Shown in pieces: positions 52,101-63,389 of a stretch of 64,000 bases of DNA. The DNA comes from Nymphaea colorata (lineage: Eukaryota; Streptophyta; Magnoliopsida; Nymphaeales; Nymphaeaceae), in the NCBI RefSeq assembly GCF_008831285.2, contig NC_045141.1:18410848-18474847 (forward strand), given 5' to 3'. Each line of letters begins with the position of its first letter. Positions within the stretch are counted from its first letter, which is position 1. The notes beneath the pieces are model-generated. The model saw nothing but the letters and a program-made list of their open reading frames with translations. It was not told the DNA's origin and made no database searches. Both the position numbers and the translations under genes were made by a program.

Positions 52101-55100
52101 TTAATATAATCATTCTATTCAAGGTATCTATTCTTGGTACAGACTCTTGTTTAGTGCAACGTCATGGGTGGAGTCATCTTCAATCTGCCAATTACAGACA
52201 ATATGCCAGAGTAAGCCTTGAACCACATTTATAACTTTTTGCGGTGCAGAAGTTCATCCTCTTTTGCTTTGTTGCTAAACAAAATAAGGTAACCTTGCAA
52301 AAAGGGTTGAGTGGTTTGGGCATGAGGGGATAAGGAATAATCACTCAGGTCACTCTAAAATGGATATCTACTTGAAGGTACAGAATAGATGGGTGCCTGA
52401 AGTCTGAACTGAAATAGAACTTTAGATGAGAAACTTGCTGTGAATATGTGTAGGGGCTACCAACCTTTCCTTAACATTTTGAAGTAAATTGTTGTTACAA
52501 TTGGACCATGTTTCTAAAATATAGTTGTAGGTGCCCTTATATATGGGTCATATTCTCTAAAAAAATGGTTAAACACCCACTGTGCTGCAGCATACTCCTT
52601 TTAATGGGGAAGCCTCTGCTTATGAATGGTAATGAAGTCCTTTTCGGGAGCCTGATGTTGGGGTTGGTAGAAGGATTTTTACGAGTCCTCAATATCCTCC
52701 ACTATCTGGGGGAGTGATATGTCTATCCCTCTCTTGCTGATATGTGCTGTCAATTTTTTGCATTTCAACAAGAAGCTTAGAGGATGTTGTCAAATGCTTC
52801 CTCCAACTGGCGTCTGATCTTGTTTTAGCAAGTAACATGTGCCCTTTGTCATGTGATTTGGCCTTTCAGATCATTCATTCAAATACAACAGTGTCCTTAA
52901 CCTGCTTATCTTAATGTGGTTCACACCTGCCAATTACAGCGCATTTTTCCTTATTTTTCTGATTACAATAGTGACTCCTGTCCACAAAAGCAATGAGTGT
53001 AAGGTGCACTATGTGTTTTGGGGTTATTTTAGATATTCCACATCTTGTCAATGTTTTTCCATAAGGTACATAAAAAATCAGCTTCTCTGCAATATTGCAT
53101 CCTGTTAAAATAGATGTAATGGGGAACCGGGTCCATTTCTGGACCCGGTCCCATGGGGCACGGGTACCGAGGCCGGCTCGGTACCCTAGGCGGCATTCTT
53201 CTCTCCCTCCTATATAATCTTCACTTAAGTGTAATTGTGTGATTAAGTGAATATAATTTTCTCTCTCCTAGGGTTGCGGTGTGCACCTAGGTCAGAGCTT
53301 CCCGTGGTTTTTTCCTCTTTCTGAGGTTTTTCCACGTATATCGTGTGTTCCTCTCTTCTTCTTTCGTGTGTTGCATGTTTCTACATGGTATCAGAGCCGT
53401 GAGATCGTTCGGCTTCGTCACGTATTTTCGTAGTCGCCCTTGCACCGCAGCCACCTGCACCATTGGGATCTTCTGCGCCGCCGCCGCCTGTTGCCGCTTG
53501 TGACTTCCGCTGCCGTGGGTGTCTCCTTTTCCGCCGTCGGTCGATCTAGCGCCATCCCATCTTTCCGCTGCCGTGGGTGTCCAGCGCCGTCACGCCTCTG
53601 CGTCGCCGCCGTCGGGCGATCCAGCACCGTCGCCGACACCTAAGGTTCCGTGTGGTGCTGGTGTTTCAGCCGCCGCCGTGCTGTCTTGTTGCTGCCTGGG
53701 GTTGTGTCTGACTTGACTGCTTGTGATGGCGGAAGAGCTTGCACCTAAAAGTGATATGGCCTTTGACGCGGGCAGCGCTCCCAAGAGCGAGATCTTGCCG
53801 GTTCAGGTCACGCCCATTCGTCTGACTAAAGACAATTATCTTTCTTGGTCTGCTGCTCTCGAGATTGGGATAACGAGCCGTGGTCGTCTTTCCTATATCA
53901 CAGGCGACAAACCGGCGCCCAGCAAAACTGATCCTCAATGGGCGACGTGGGTGTTGGAAGACAGTCAGGTTAAGGTATGGATCATCAGCTCTGTGTCTGC
54001 TGATATTCAGCCTCTTATTCTGCGAAAGCCGACTTCGTTTGATATGTGGACTGTGCTTGCAAGGATGTATGGTCGCAAGAAAAGGGTTCTGCGTACGTAT
54101 CAGATTAAACGCAGTATTTATTCTCTGAAACAGGGTGACCTGTCTGTTGCCTCCTTCTATGCAGCCCTGAAAACTAAGTGGGAGGAACTTGATTATCATG
54201 TGAATGATAACTGGGACTGTGGTTCTGATCATGCTCGGTACTGGGAAAAGGAATGGATGGACCGGACGTTCCTCTTCCTTGGAGGCTTGCGTGATGAGTT
54301 TGAATCCATTCGGAGTCAAATTCTCAACTGTGATGAGATTCCTGGAATAGAAGATGTTTATGCCAGAGTGGAATCAGAGGAACAAAGGCGTCAAGTGATG
54401 CAAATTGACCCCAGTCACGGGACTGGTCCCTCGGCCTTTGTTAGCCGTTCTTCTGTGTTTGGACCACGCCCTGTTAGGCGATGTACACATTGTCACAAAT
54501 CAGGACATTCTGTTGACTTTTGTTGGGATCTTCACCCTGAGAAGAGACTTGTTCGTGGTCGCCCTCCGTCTAGTCGGCGAGGTCCTCTTGTGCAGGACTC
54601 AACTCAGAGTGGTTCTTCAAGTGGTGAAAAATCGAGGCTTTCCCCTGATCAAATCAAGGAACTACAAGCTTACATCAGTCGCCTTTCTACTACGTCAGAG
54701 GACACATCTACGTCTGATGGAGCTAAATTAGCTCAGGCTCTTGTTGCTACAAGTGATCAAGGTAATTCCTCTCCTGGTGATTGGATTGTTGACAGTGGGG
54801 CTACTCATCATATGACCGGGGACCCTAAGATGTTTCAAGAATACAAGTTGACTTCTGGGCAGCAGCGTGTTTCTATGGCTGATGGTTCTTCTATTTCTGT
54901 GGCTGGAAAAGGGAGTTTCTCATTACTGAACAAATATTGTCTTCATAATGCCCTGCATGTTCCTAATATTCCCGTGAATTTGTTATCTGTCAGCAGTATT
55001 ACCAAAGAGCTAAACTGTAATCTAATATTCTCTGCTGATCGTTGTTTACTGCAGGACTTGGGGACGGGGCAGAAGATTGGGATTGGTTCGGCTATTGATG

Positions 55101-58100
55101 GTCTCTACAGAATGCCAGTACAGGTTGCCTCTGCTTTGATTTCAGCCACCAGTGGACAGTTATCTGACGTGGAGGACAGATCCGCTATTATGCGCTGGCA
55201 CGAGAGACTTGGTCATCTTCCTTTCCAGTTGATTAAACAATTGTTTCCTAAGATGTTTCGGTCTGTTTCTTTGGACACCTTCGCCTGTGAAGTGTGTCAG
55301 TTGTCTAAGCATGTTAGGGCCTCGTACCCTATTTCGTTCAATAAAACCAGCCGTCCTTTTGCTTTGGTTCACTCTGATGTTTGGGGTCCTTCGGGAGTGC
55401 CCACCGGTCGTGGTTTTCGTTATTTCATGACGCTTATCGATGACTACTCTCGTTGTACGTTCGTGTACTTGTTGAAAGAACGTAGTGAGGTTCCCGGCAT
55501 TGTCAAAAACTTTGTTGCATTTGTTGAAACTCAATTCCAAACCCCTGTTCAGACCCTTCGTACTGACAATGCTCGAGAGTATGTCTCCTTATCCCTTGAT
55601 GACTTCTTGCGAAGCAAAGGTATTATACATGAAACATCCTGTAGCCACACACCTCCTCAGAATGGCGTGGCTGAAAGGAAGAACCGTCATTTGTTAAATG
55701 TCACCCGGGCCCTTATGTTTCAACGTCATGTCCCTAAGCGGTATTGGGGTGATGCACTTCTCACTAGTGCTCATCTCATTAACCGTATGCCTACTCGTGT
55801 GTTGAATGGTCATTGCCCTTATTCTGTTTTGTGGCCTAATCAGAGTCCCTGGCCTTTGACCCCTCGGGTGTTTGGGTGTGTTTGCTTTGTCCATGATCAT
55901 AGTCCCACTCTCAAGAAACTTGATCCTCGGTCCATCAAAGCGGTCTTTTTGGGGTATTCCTCCACTCAGAAGGGATACAAGTGTGTTGACCCTAGCACTT
56001 CTAGAGTCTATGTCTCCAGGGATGTTACCTTTCATGAACACGAGGCCTACTTTCCTGCGAATCCTCTTCAGGGGGAGTGTTTAGGTGAGAGAGTGGACGA
56101 GTATTCTTCGCATCAGTTGATTCAGTTCACAGATTTCTTGGATTACACGGCTAGTTCTCCGAGTGTGAGTGTGGATGACACAGTCAGTGAGGACAGAGAC
56201 AGTCAGATGGAAGGGGGCCCTGTGGAAGAACAGTCCCGTGATCATTTGTTTGGTCAGGTATACACCAGGAAGAAGAATGATGTGATGGAGGTTGTTGATG
56301 TTACCAATCCCGATCTTGTGAGCTCCCCGGATGATCCAAGTCCAATGAATGAAGATCTTCCCATAGCCCTACGCAAAGGCACCAGGTCATGTACTTCTCA
56401 CCCTATTCAGAGATTTGTCTCGTATGCTAAACTCAGTAAAGACTACAAGTGCTTTATTACCTCTTTATCTAGGGCTGTTATTCCCAGGTCAGTGGAGGAT
56501 GCCAGGGAGAATCCCAAATGGCTACAGGCCATGACAGAGGAGATGGACGCCCTGGCAAAGAACAATACGTGGGAGGTTGTTGATATTCCTAATGGAACTC
56601 ACTTAGTTGGTTCCAAGTGGGTGTTTACTGTGAAGTACAAACCTGATGGCACTATAGAACGCTATAAAGCTCGTCTTGTTGCAAAGGGGTTTAGCCAGAA
56701 ATATGGGATTGACTATCTTGAGACGTTCGCTCCCGTTGCTAAACTGAAGACAGTAAGGGTCATCTTAGCTCTGGCAGTACAAAAGAAGTGGAGCATGGAC
56801 CAACTTGATGTCAAGAACGCCTTCTTGAATGGGCACCTTGAGGAAGAAGTCTATATGAGCATGCCGCCTGGATATGCGCAGAAAGGAAAGTGTTGTTATC
56901 TCAAGAAAGCATTGTATGGCCTCAAGCAGTCCCCTAGAGCGTGGTTTGAAAGACTAAGGGTTGTGATGAAGACTAATGGATATAAACAGGGAAATGGTGA
57001 TCACACTCTCTTCATCAAGCAGAGAAATGGTCTGGTGAGCCTCCTACTAGTATATGTTGATGATATGATTGTCACAGGTGATGACGAAGAAGAAAAAAGG
57101 AAGATGAAAGAAACGTTAGCTGCTGAATTTGACCTCAAAGATTTGGGTAAACTGAGGTATTTTTTGGGAATTGAGATTGCTAGATCTGAGACTGGTCTTG
57201 TTATGAGCCAAAGGAAATACACTTTGGACCTTCTAAAAGAGACAGGTAAACTGGGATGCAGGCCCTTTCTTACTCCAATGGAGTCTGGCACAAGGATAAG
57301 TATCAAAACTGGGACGATCTTGGATGAGGAAGGAAAAGGGAGGTATCAGCGGCTGGTTGGTAAACTCATTTATCTCACCCTTACTCGCCCGGATATTACG
57401 TATGCTGTGGGTGTGTTAAGTCAGTTTATGCATGCCCCTACTGATTGTCATTGGAAAAGTGCTGAAAGAGTATTGGGATACTTAAAGAATGACCCAGGGA
57501 AAGGACTGCTCTATACTCGACAAAGTCAACTCAGTATTGAAGGATACTCTGACGCCGATTGGGCAGGTTGCACAGATACTAGAAGGTCTACCACAGGATA
57601 CTGCATCTTTCTTGGAGGTAACCTGGTGGTATGGAGAAGTAAAAGACAAGAAGTTTGTTCCAGGTCCAGTGCTGAGGCTGAATACAGGGCGGTTGCCATG
57701 GGGGTTACAGAAATGTTATGGCTCAAAATTCTGTTAGCAGATATTGGGGTGAAAATGGAAGAGAAGATGAGGATGTATTGTGACAACAAGTCGGCTATTA
57801 ACTTGGCAAACAATCCAGTCTTGCACGACAGAACCAAACATGTGGAGATTGATCGCCATTTCATACGGGAACGCATAGATTCTAAGGAGTTGATCCTGCC
57901 CTACATGAAGTCTGAAGATCAAGTTGCTGATGTTTTAACTAAGTCTTTATGTACATCTCAATTTGAGAAAAATGTTAGCAAGCTTGGCATGTTTGACATG
58001 TATGCCAAGCTTGAGGGGGAGTGTTAAAATAGATGTAATGGGGAACCGGGTCCATTTCTGGACCCGGTCCCATGGGGCACGGGTACCGAGGCCGGCTCGG

Positions 58101-60904
58101 TACCCTAGGCGGCATTCTTCTCTCCCTCCTATATAATCTTCACTTAAGTGTAATTGTGTGATTAAGTGAATATAATTTTCTCTCTCCTAGGGTTGCGGTG
58201 TGCACCTAGGTCAGAGCTTCCCGTGGTTTTTTCCTCTTTCTGAGGTTTTTCCACGTATATCGTGTGTTCCTCTCTTCTTCTTTCGTGTGTTGCATGTTTC
58301 TACACATCCCAATTGTGGAAAGCAACTATGTCATATCAGCTGCCATCAATTGCCACCATGCAGATCTCTGCAACGTATCTGAAGGAACACAGAATAACAT
58401 TTGTCTTATCCACTGTACTCGTAGGATCCATTGTCCCTATTTGAGTGAAAAAGTATGGATGGTAGATGGATTTGTTGGCTAGAATGCATTTTACTGGAGT
58501 AGCTTTGTCTTTTCACTCTTTTTGGAGTTTTGGTTGTGCTTAACCCCTGTTTTTGTTCTTCCAGCTGTATATGTGGCGAGATAAAAGCTTGTTCATTTTT
58601 CTTTGCTTAGACATATTACAGGCTATGGTTCTAAATTAAGATGGTAAGGCCATACCATCCAAGAAGCCGGTTGTCCCTTTCCCTCACTTTGTTACTTGGT
58701 TGGAAGACTAACTGACCATACTAGGAATATTTTCCTCTCCTCAGTTTAATAGCCGGGAAGATTCATGTAAGCAGATTTAGTAGACAGCATGTTTTGCTCT
58801 AGAGAGTTAACTCTTGAATATAAGTGAGCTAAGAGTCCAGTAATTCACTCATGAAATACATAATGTGTATAGGGTGTACCCTAAATAATTTTTTTGTCTC
58901 TTGCATTTAGATCTCGATACTAAGATTCTTAACCAATTGAGTATTCAGTAGCAAGGTATTCAATCGTCCATAGATTTGCTTTGTATAATAAGTGTGAGAA
59001 ATTATTGATCGCCATTTTATCAGTTGCCTCCTTTTTACTAAGCTTTGGAGGTTTACTTTTAGAGGATTCATGGTGACTAGTAGTTTGACTTCTGTTATCA
59101 ATGAATCTAAATGGTGTTATACTAGATTGCATAAGTGGAATGACTAGGTGCTGGAGCAGGATTATCTTTTTGGTCATCTACAAGATTTATTCTTTGGTGA
59201 ACAAGGTTGTTCTCATCAGTTAAAGTGAAGTCAATGATGCAATGAAGATTGTCAGGCACTTCTGTTTTGAACATTTCAGGAAATTTGATCATTGGGTCCT
59301 AATTTAAGAAGTTCAGGCATGTAATAAATAATGAAAGTTTTGTTGCACTTGCTGGTAGATGACAATCAGATATGTGTTGGCCTTCTGTAGAAGATATCAT
59401 GCTTTATTCAGTGGCTAGTGACATCCTGTTTCCTGAATCTGTGAAGATGCATCGGTTGGCACTTCACTCCCACAATCTAAGCCTCGTTAGCAAGCCACTG
59501 AAGTGTCTTAAGTATGGCAGATAAGTAGCTGTGAGAAAGCTACCACAAAGGGCAGGCGATAACTAATATTTGATGAATGTGATTTCTGATATTGTGTGCT
59601 ATGCTCAGGATGTGATATTGTCTGCTATATACTGCACTTGTCCATCTCGCAAGGGGAATTATGCTTTTTAGAAAACAGGCATTTTAATTGGACATCAAAT
59701 ACCTCGGAATTTCCTAACCAGTTTGTGTGATCAGATTTTGTTTCATGCAGCTTTATTCACAAAATTTCACAAGTCAAAATAAAAACATACTGTAACATGC
59801 ATCTGTTTGATACAATCCTGTTTCATATGAGCAAACGAATTCCAACCTTCTTATGCTCCCTCGAGTACAAAAAACATAGTTGGTGTTATTCCCAGCTTCT
59901 TAATCAAGAAAAAAAATAGGCATATAAAAGCACATTTACATGCATTTCTCTGTCGTTGCATTGTTGATCCAAGGGATGGGAACGTGAATTCCAGTCTCTT
60001 CATGCCTTCATTCAATACATCAAGAAAGTGAGTTTGTGTTGATTGACACGATCGTGTTCCTTTTGCAGTGTGTCCAACTACTTTGAAAAGAATATGCAGG
60101 CAGTATGGAATCACTCGCTGGCCCTCTCGAAAGTTAAAAAAGGTGGACCACTCAATAAAGAAACTGCAAGTTGTCATTGACTCAGTCCAGGCTGTAAGTG
60201 GCAATTTTAAGATCAGATCCTTTTATGACAGTTTACCAAAAGCACATGGTTCACCTGTAACCAATAAAAGTTCATCTTCATCTGGAAAATTATCTTCAAT
60301 GAATCCGCTTACTCAGCAAGCTTCAAGCGCAAAGGCTGCAAGCATCTCCATTCTCCAGGTTATGTCCAAGTCGACTTCTTCGTGCAGTGAGGGTTCTAGT
60401 TCAGGTCATTCATGCTCCAGTTGTGCAGAACCCCACTTGCATGCTGCAACTGTGGGCATCGCCAAGGATACATATATCACTGAGAATGTGGATGCAATAA
60501 CCAAAAGACATTACAGTGAACTTGTCTTGTCCGATGTAGTTTCGGAAGAAGAAAAGCTTATAAGATCTCATAGCCAGAAATGTGTTGCTGAACAACCATT
60601 GGCAGATTCTCATTACTCCTTGCCTAAAAGTGGCATGGTATCTGCACGGCACTGCCTAGTAAAAGTTCTATTTGGAGAGGAGATTATAAGGTTTAGAATC
60701 CAACCCACCATTCTCTTTCAAGATCTGAGAGAAGAAATTGTTAGGCGGTTTCATGTTGAGAATGTGGGTTCAGTTGATCTTAAATATTTAGATGATGATT
60801 CTGAGTGGGTCATGTTAACTTGCGATGATGATCTGCGGGAATGCATTGATATATACAGAGCAACTAATGCACGTGTGATCAAACTTTCTCTTCACAAAAG
60901 TTGA
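49115..60904 (+). CDS. NLP: NIN-like protein (NLP) transcription factor, RWP-RK and PB1 domains, 5 exons
   Basis: NLPs are nuclear regulators of nitrate-responsive genes: RWP-RK binds nitrate-responsive cis-elements and PB1 mediates dimerisation. Exons join in phase: 49115-50017, 50184-50231, 50362-51178, 51282-51389, 60069-60904, giving 903 residues. The N-terminal GAF-like sensor region covers about 150-560 (VLVQIWVPVKNGDALILTT; ALQ-AVNLR; LPLALTWMPC; GMAGMAF). The RWP-RK domain is about 595-650: EKSISLEVLRQYFAGSLKDA in exon 4, then VCPTTLKRICRQYG and RWPSRK (642-647) in exon 5. PB1 is about 822-903, with the acidic DDDSEW and CDDDLREC motifs. The length and the wording at RWP-RK fit the NLP1-5 type better than NLP6/7, though subgroup is uncertain. 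The RWP-RK codons are split by an 8.7-kb intron (51390-60068) that contains copia D. The frame across it is undamaged. Confidence 0.95.
51390..53102. other. NLP intron 4, part upstream of copia D
   Basis: AT-rich intronic sequence after the donor GTAAGA at 51390. No genes or repeat ends were recognised. Confidence 0.6.
53103..53385 (+). repeat. 5' LTR of D
   Basis: 283 bp. Two hairpins lie near the start: CCGGGTCC (53127-53134) with GGACCCGG (53141-53148), and GGGTACCGAG (53162-53171) with CTCGGTACCC (53177-53186). Confidence 0.96.
53211..53217 (+). promoter_or_regulatory. Possible TATA box in the D LTR
   Basis: TATATAA about 110 bp into the LTR, at the place expected for the U3 promoter. 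An identical copy in the 3' LTR at about 58130 could drive transcription outward into the NLP intron. Confidence 0.4.
53386..53397 (+). other. Primer-binding site of D
   Basis: TGGTATCAGAGC directly after the LTR end TTTCTACA, complementary to initiator tRNA-Met. Confidence 0.88.
53726..58027 (+). CDS. Gag-Pol polyprotein of copia D, intact
   Basis: 1,433 residues from the ATG at 53726 (MAEELAPKSD). A GTG just before it would add one residue and is not needed. Order: gag about 1-245, CCHC knuckle 253-266 (CTHCHKSGHSVDFC), protease DSGATHH from 356, integrase with its zinc region after RWHERLGHLP and catalytic D-D-E (IDDYSR, RTDNAREY, QNGVAERKNRH), RT with YVDDM from about 1110, and RNase H with SDADW, SSAEAEYR and CDNKSA. 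It ends KLEGEC, whose last codons overlap the polypurine tract, with TAA inside the 3' LTR. All catalytic motifs are present, in contrast to its decayed relative B. Confidence 0.96.
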   Translation: MAEELAPKSDMAFDAGSAPKSEILPVQVTPIRLTKDNYLSWSAALEIGITSRGRLSYITGDKPAPSKTDPQWATWVLEDSQVKVWIISSVSADIQPLILRKPTSFDMWTVLARMYGRKKRVLRTYQIKRSIYSLKQGDLSVASFYAALKTKWEELDYHVNDNWDCGSDHARYWEKEWMDRTFLFLGGLRDEFESIRSQILNCDEIPGIEDVYARVESEEQRRQVMQIDPSHGTGPSAFVSRSSVFGPRPVRRCTHCHKSGHSVDFCWDLHPEKRLVRGRPPSSRRGPLVQDSTQSGSSSGEKSRLSPDQIKELQAYISRLSTTSEDTSTSDGAKLAQALVATSDQGNSSPGDWIVDSGATHHMTGDPKMFQEYKLTSGQQRVSMADGSSISVAGKGSFSLLNKYCLHNALHVPNIPVNLLSVSSITKELNCNLIFSADRCLLQDLGTGQKIGIGSAIDGLYRMPVQVASALISATSGQLSDVEDRSAIMRWHERLGHLPFQLIKQLFPKMFRSVSLDTFACEVCQLSKHVRASYPISFNKTSRPFALVHSDVWGPSGVPTGRGFRYFMTLIDDYSRCTFVYLLKERSEVPGIVKNFVAFVETQFQTPVQTLRTDNAREYVSLSLDDFLRSKGIIHETSCSHTPPQNGVAERKNRHLLNVTRALMFQRHVPKRYWGDALLTSAHLINRMPTRVLNGHCPYSVLWPNQSPWPLTPRVFGCVCFVHDHSPTLKKLDPRSIKAVFLGYSSTQKGYKCVDPSTSRVYVSRDVTFHEHEAYFPANPLQGECLGERVDEYSSHQLIQFTDFLDYTASSPSVSVDDTVSEDRDSQMEGGPVEEQSRDHLFGQVYTRKKNDVMEVVDVTNPDLVSSPDDPSPMNEDLPIALRKGTRSCTSHPIQRFVSYAKLSKDYKCFITSLSRAVIPRSVEDARENPKWLQAMTEEMDALAKNNTWEVVDIPNGTHLVGSKWVFTVKYKPDGTIERYKARLVAKGFSQKYGIDYLETFAPVAKLKTVRVILALAVQKKWSMDQLDVKNAFLNGHLEEEVYMSMPPGYAQKGKCCYLKKALYGLKQSPRAWFERLRVVMKTNGYKQGNGDHTLFIKQRNGLVSLLLVYVDDMIVTGDDEEEKRKMKETLAAEFDLKDLGKLRYFLGIEIARSETGLVMSQRKYTLDLLKETGKLGCRPFLTPMESGTRISIKTGTILDEEGKGRYQRLVGKLIYLTLTRPDITYAVGVLSQFMHAPTDCHWKSAERVLGYLKNDPGKGLLYTRQSQLSIEGYSDADWAGCTDTRRSTTGYCIFLGGNLVVWRSKRQEVCSRSSAEAEYRAVAMGVTEMLWLKILLADIGVKMEEKMRMYCDNKSAINLANNPVLHDRTKHVEIDRHFIRERIDSKELILPYMKSEDQVADVLTKSLCTSQFEKNVSKLGMFDMYAKLEGEC
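58022..58304 (+). repeat. 3' LTR of D
   Basis: 283 bp, identical by eye to the 5' LTR and followed by the TSD CATCC. Confidence 0.96.
58305..60068. other. NLP intron 4, part downstream of copia D
   Basis: AT-rich intron ending in the acceptor TTTTGCAG at 60061-60068. No gene or repeat was recognised. Confidence 0.6.
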
Positions 60905-63389
60905 TCAGTTACTGAATCTTTCGGTGGCTATCCAGTTGGTATGAGACTCCAAACTGAAGAGGAGGATTTGAATTGTGAAAATAATTTTCCTCTTTAGTCT
61001 GGATCTTAAATTCCAGAATTGCATGCAGCTCTGAGGTAAGATAAAGCGTACGAAAAGGCAGATGAATGCACAAAATTGGGCTACTGGTATGCAGATAACA
61101 AGGGCCTCAGATGTTTATACACACGTCTATACTTGGTCATCTGCTGGACATGTCAAGCAACAATCTGAATTGAAAATATACGTATAAATTCCATTAGACA
61201 AGGTGTTTTTCAAGGATGAGCATTTTGTTCACTAAGGGCTAATTATAGTTTTGGTTAGCTGAAAATTATGGATTTTGTGAAGGCCTAACTGACGCTGGAG
61301 TAAACTTAGGTTTTGTACACAAGCAAGATTGCCAGTACTGGGGCGTCAGTAACATGCTACTGTTATTTGGTTGAATTTTAGCTGGGTAATTGTAGCTAGT
61401 TCCACGAGTATGCCACAAGCATTCATTTTTCTGCCATGGACAATGGATGTTTTACGGTCATGAAGGTGACAAGTTCTTGACTAAAAATGGAGGTCCGCTG
61501 CGCAGTTGGAATAAGTTCAGCTCCAGGCATCCGCTGAAGTGCAGCGCTGTAAGTTCAGGCTCTATGGATAATGCCACGCAACTGGATAGGAGTTGGGCTT
61601 GATGCACTCAAGTTAAAGTACATCAGAAATGCAAGACCTACATCTCTCTTGGCATAAACACTGGTACAGCGCCTACACACAGCTTGGCTATAAAAAGAAA
61701 AGCTTCCTTAAGTTTATGTTGGTCATTCTTAAAAGATTCAGGTGAAGGCCCTTATATAAACAGTCCACTAACGACATGTTTGGAGGTGTACTTGGGAATG
61801 GAAGGAGGGGCTTGTATCTGGAGGTGATTTTTGAACCATTATGTGGTTTTTCCTGCTTTCGTGGAAGCTTCAATCCTTCATTTTTCTTCCACTTAAAGCA
61901 TGGTCTAGCTCTTCGTTGGAAAGCCCACCTCTCTTTGGCACTCTCTACATCGTCTATGCGACAAAATGTCCACTGTGGAACTTGGGTTTTCATTGGTTTC
62001 TACTTACTTCCATTGGAAGGAGACTTGGTAAAAGGAGAACCGATGCACCCATATATATGTACTTCAAGTCCCGTCCTGTAAATAATGTTTCAGCTTGTTC
62101 AATGAATAGCAATGATTACAGAACTTAGCACTTCGCTTGCCTTGCATGTTCGTATAAAACAACTTATTCAGAGTAATCTGGGGCCATGTCTTCATTCGAC
62201 ATACATTTTAGTGCATAGATTTGTCTATTCAGCAATTGCAGATCTTTAACGTTCAGGGAATTGCTTGTTCCTAATGTGTGGCCTGGAGCCGTTTGCACAC
62301 TCTAAACACTTCTTGCTGGTCAAGGGTCTTAGCTTCGGATCCACATCCGTAGAGATAGAGCTACTGTCACACTTAACATGTGCACACGCCTACCGGAACC
62401 AATCTTATGAAATCCAGTGCATGTAACTCGAACACAACCCTAAAGTGAAGTTGTGTCCTAGGATTCCTGACTTGGAAGCAAGATCTGCCCTACTTCTCAT
62501 TGCATATGGTCCAGATTTGATGAGCTGACTGCAGTAGGAATGAATGATTTCAAATAATTGGAAACTGTAATTGATGGAGTAGAAAATTGTCCCTTTACTA
62601 ACTCCGATTCAACTCAATTTAATTTCGGAATTGCATTGGAATATGTAACAGTGATGTCCTTCTTCTGCTTTCACATTAGGAGTGCATATTTTAGCGTTGG
62701 GAGCTACCATGCAAGAAAATTGGATGGTAGAAAAGAAAACGGGAGAGAGATGTGAGAGGCGACGGCGACGGTTTGTCTCCCTTGACCTCAATCGGGTTCT
62801 CTCCCAGCAAATGGGCCACCGGCCATGTTCTACCAGGCCGTTACCGATAACATGTGTATCAGAAATCTGCGTTTTAAGTCTCTCTCTAAGTGGGAGGAAA
62901 CCTCATCACTTAGGTGACCTTTCTCCCTTGTGTTCTGAGTCTTGAAAAGAAAAATCCAATGTTGAGATCGACTAGGCTCAAAGCTTTTAAGGTTCATTGT
63001 GGTTTGTATACATTTTTTTTAAAAAAAAAAATCAATGGTTTACAGTATTGTGACATCCTGAGCTGATCTAATGTGTTGCTAAGTTCTGGACATTTTTGAA
63101 TTTTTTTTCTTGCACATACTGAGCTTTCTATTGTGCAGCCGAAAGTAAAAATACGAAAAATTGTACACCAAATTTACACCCAAGCCTCCTCTCCAGCCCA
63201 CACATCTTTCTCACTCTCTCTCCACCGCCGAGGCGCCGCCTGCTACAGCAACACATGGAGCTAGCGCGCTGACAGGCGTCGTCCAGCATGAAGCTCCAAC
63301 ACATTTCCCTTGTGTGGGGCTCTGAGTTTTCTGTTCTTCCTCTTTTTGAGGACAAGGGGGAGGGGGAGGGGGAGGGGAAGGAGGAGACC
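60905..63389. other. NLP 3' UTR and spacer to the seipin gene
   Basis: No credible gene. The last 250 bp turn GC-rich, with a purine run of GGGGGA units at 63356-63382, and probably form the seipin promoter and leader. Confidence 0.5.

Larger units (their letters stand above)
53103..58304 (+). mobile_element. Ty1/copia element D (intact, sense to NLP), same family as B
   Basis: A 5,202-bp element with the 5-bp TSD CATCC at 53098-53102 and 58305-58309. The 283-bp LTRs (53103-53385 and 58022-58304) begin TGTTAAAATAG, end TTTCTACA and look identical by eye. The PBS is at 53386-53397 and the polypurine tract GAGGGGGAG at 58013-58021. The polyprotein is unbroken. This is very probably a recent insertion and possibly autonomous. 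It sits in the intron dividing the RWP-RK domain. Confidence 0.97.

Noticed and set aside
61776-62128. Overlapping plus-strand frames of about 100 codons
   Set aside because: They have no family resemblance, no splice context and no support beyond lack of stops.
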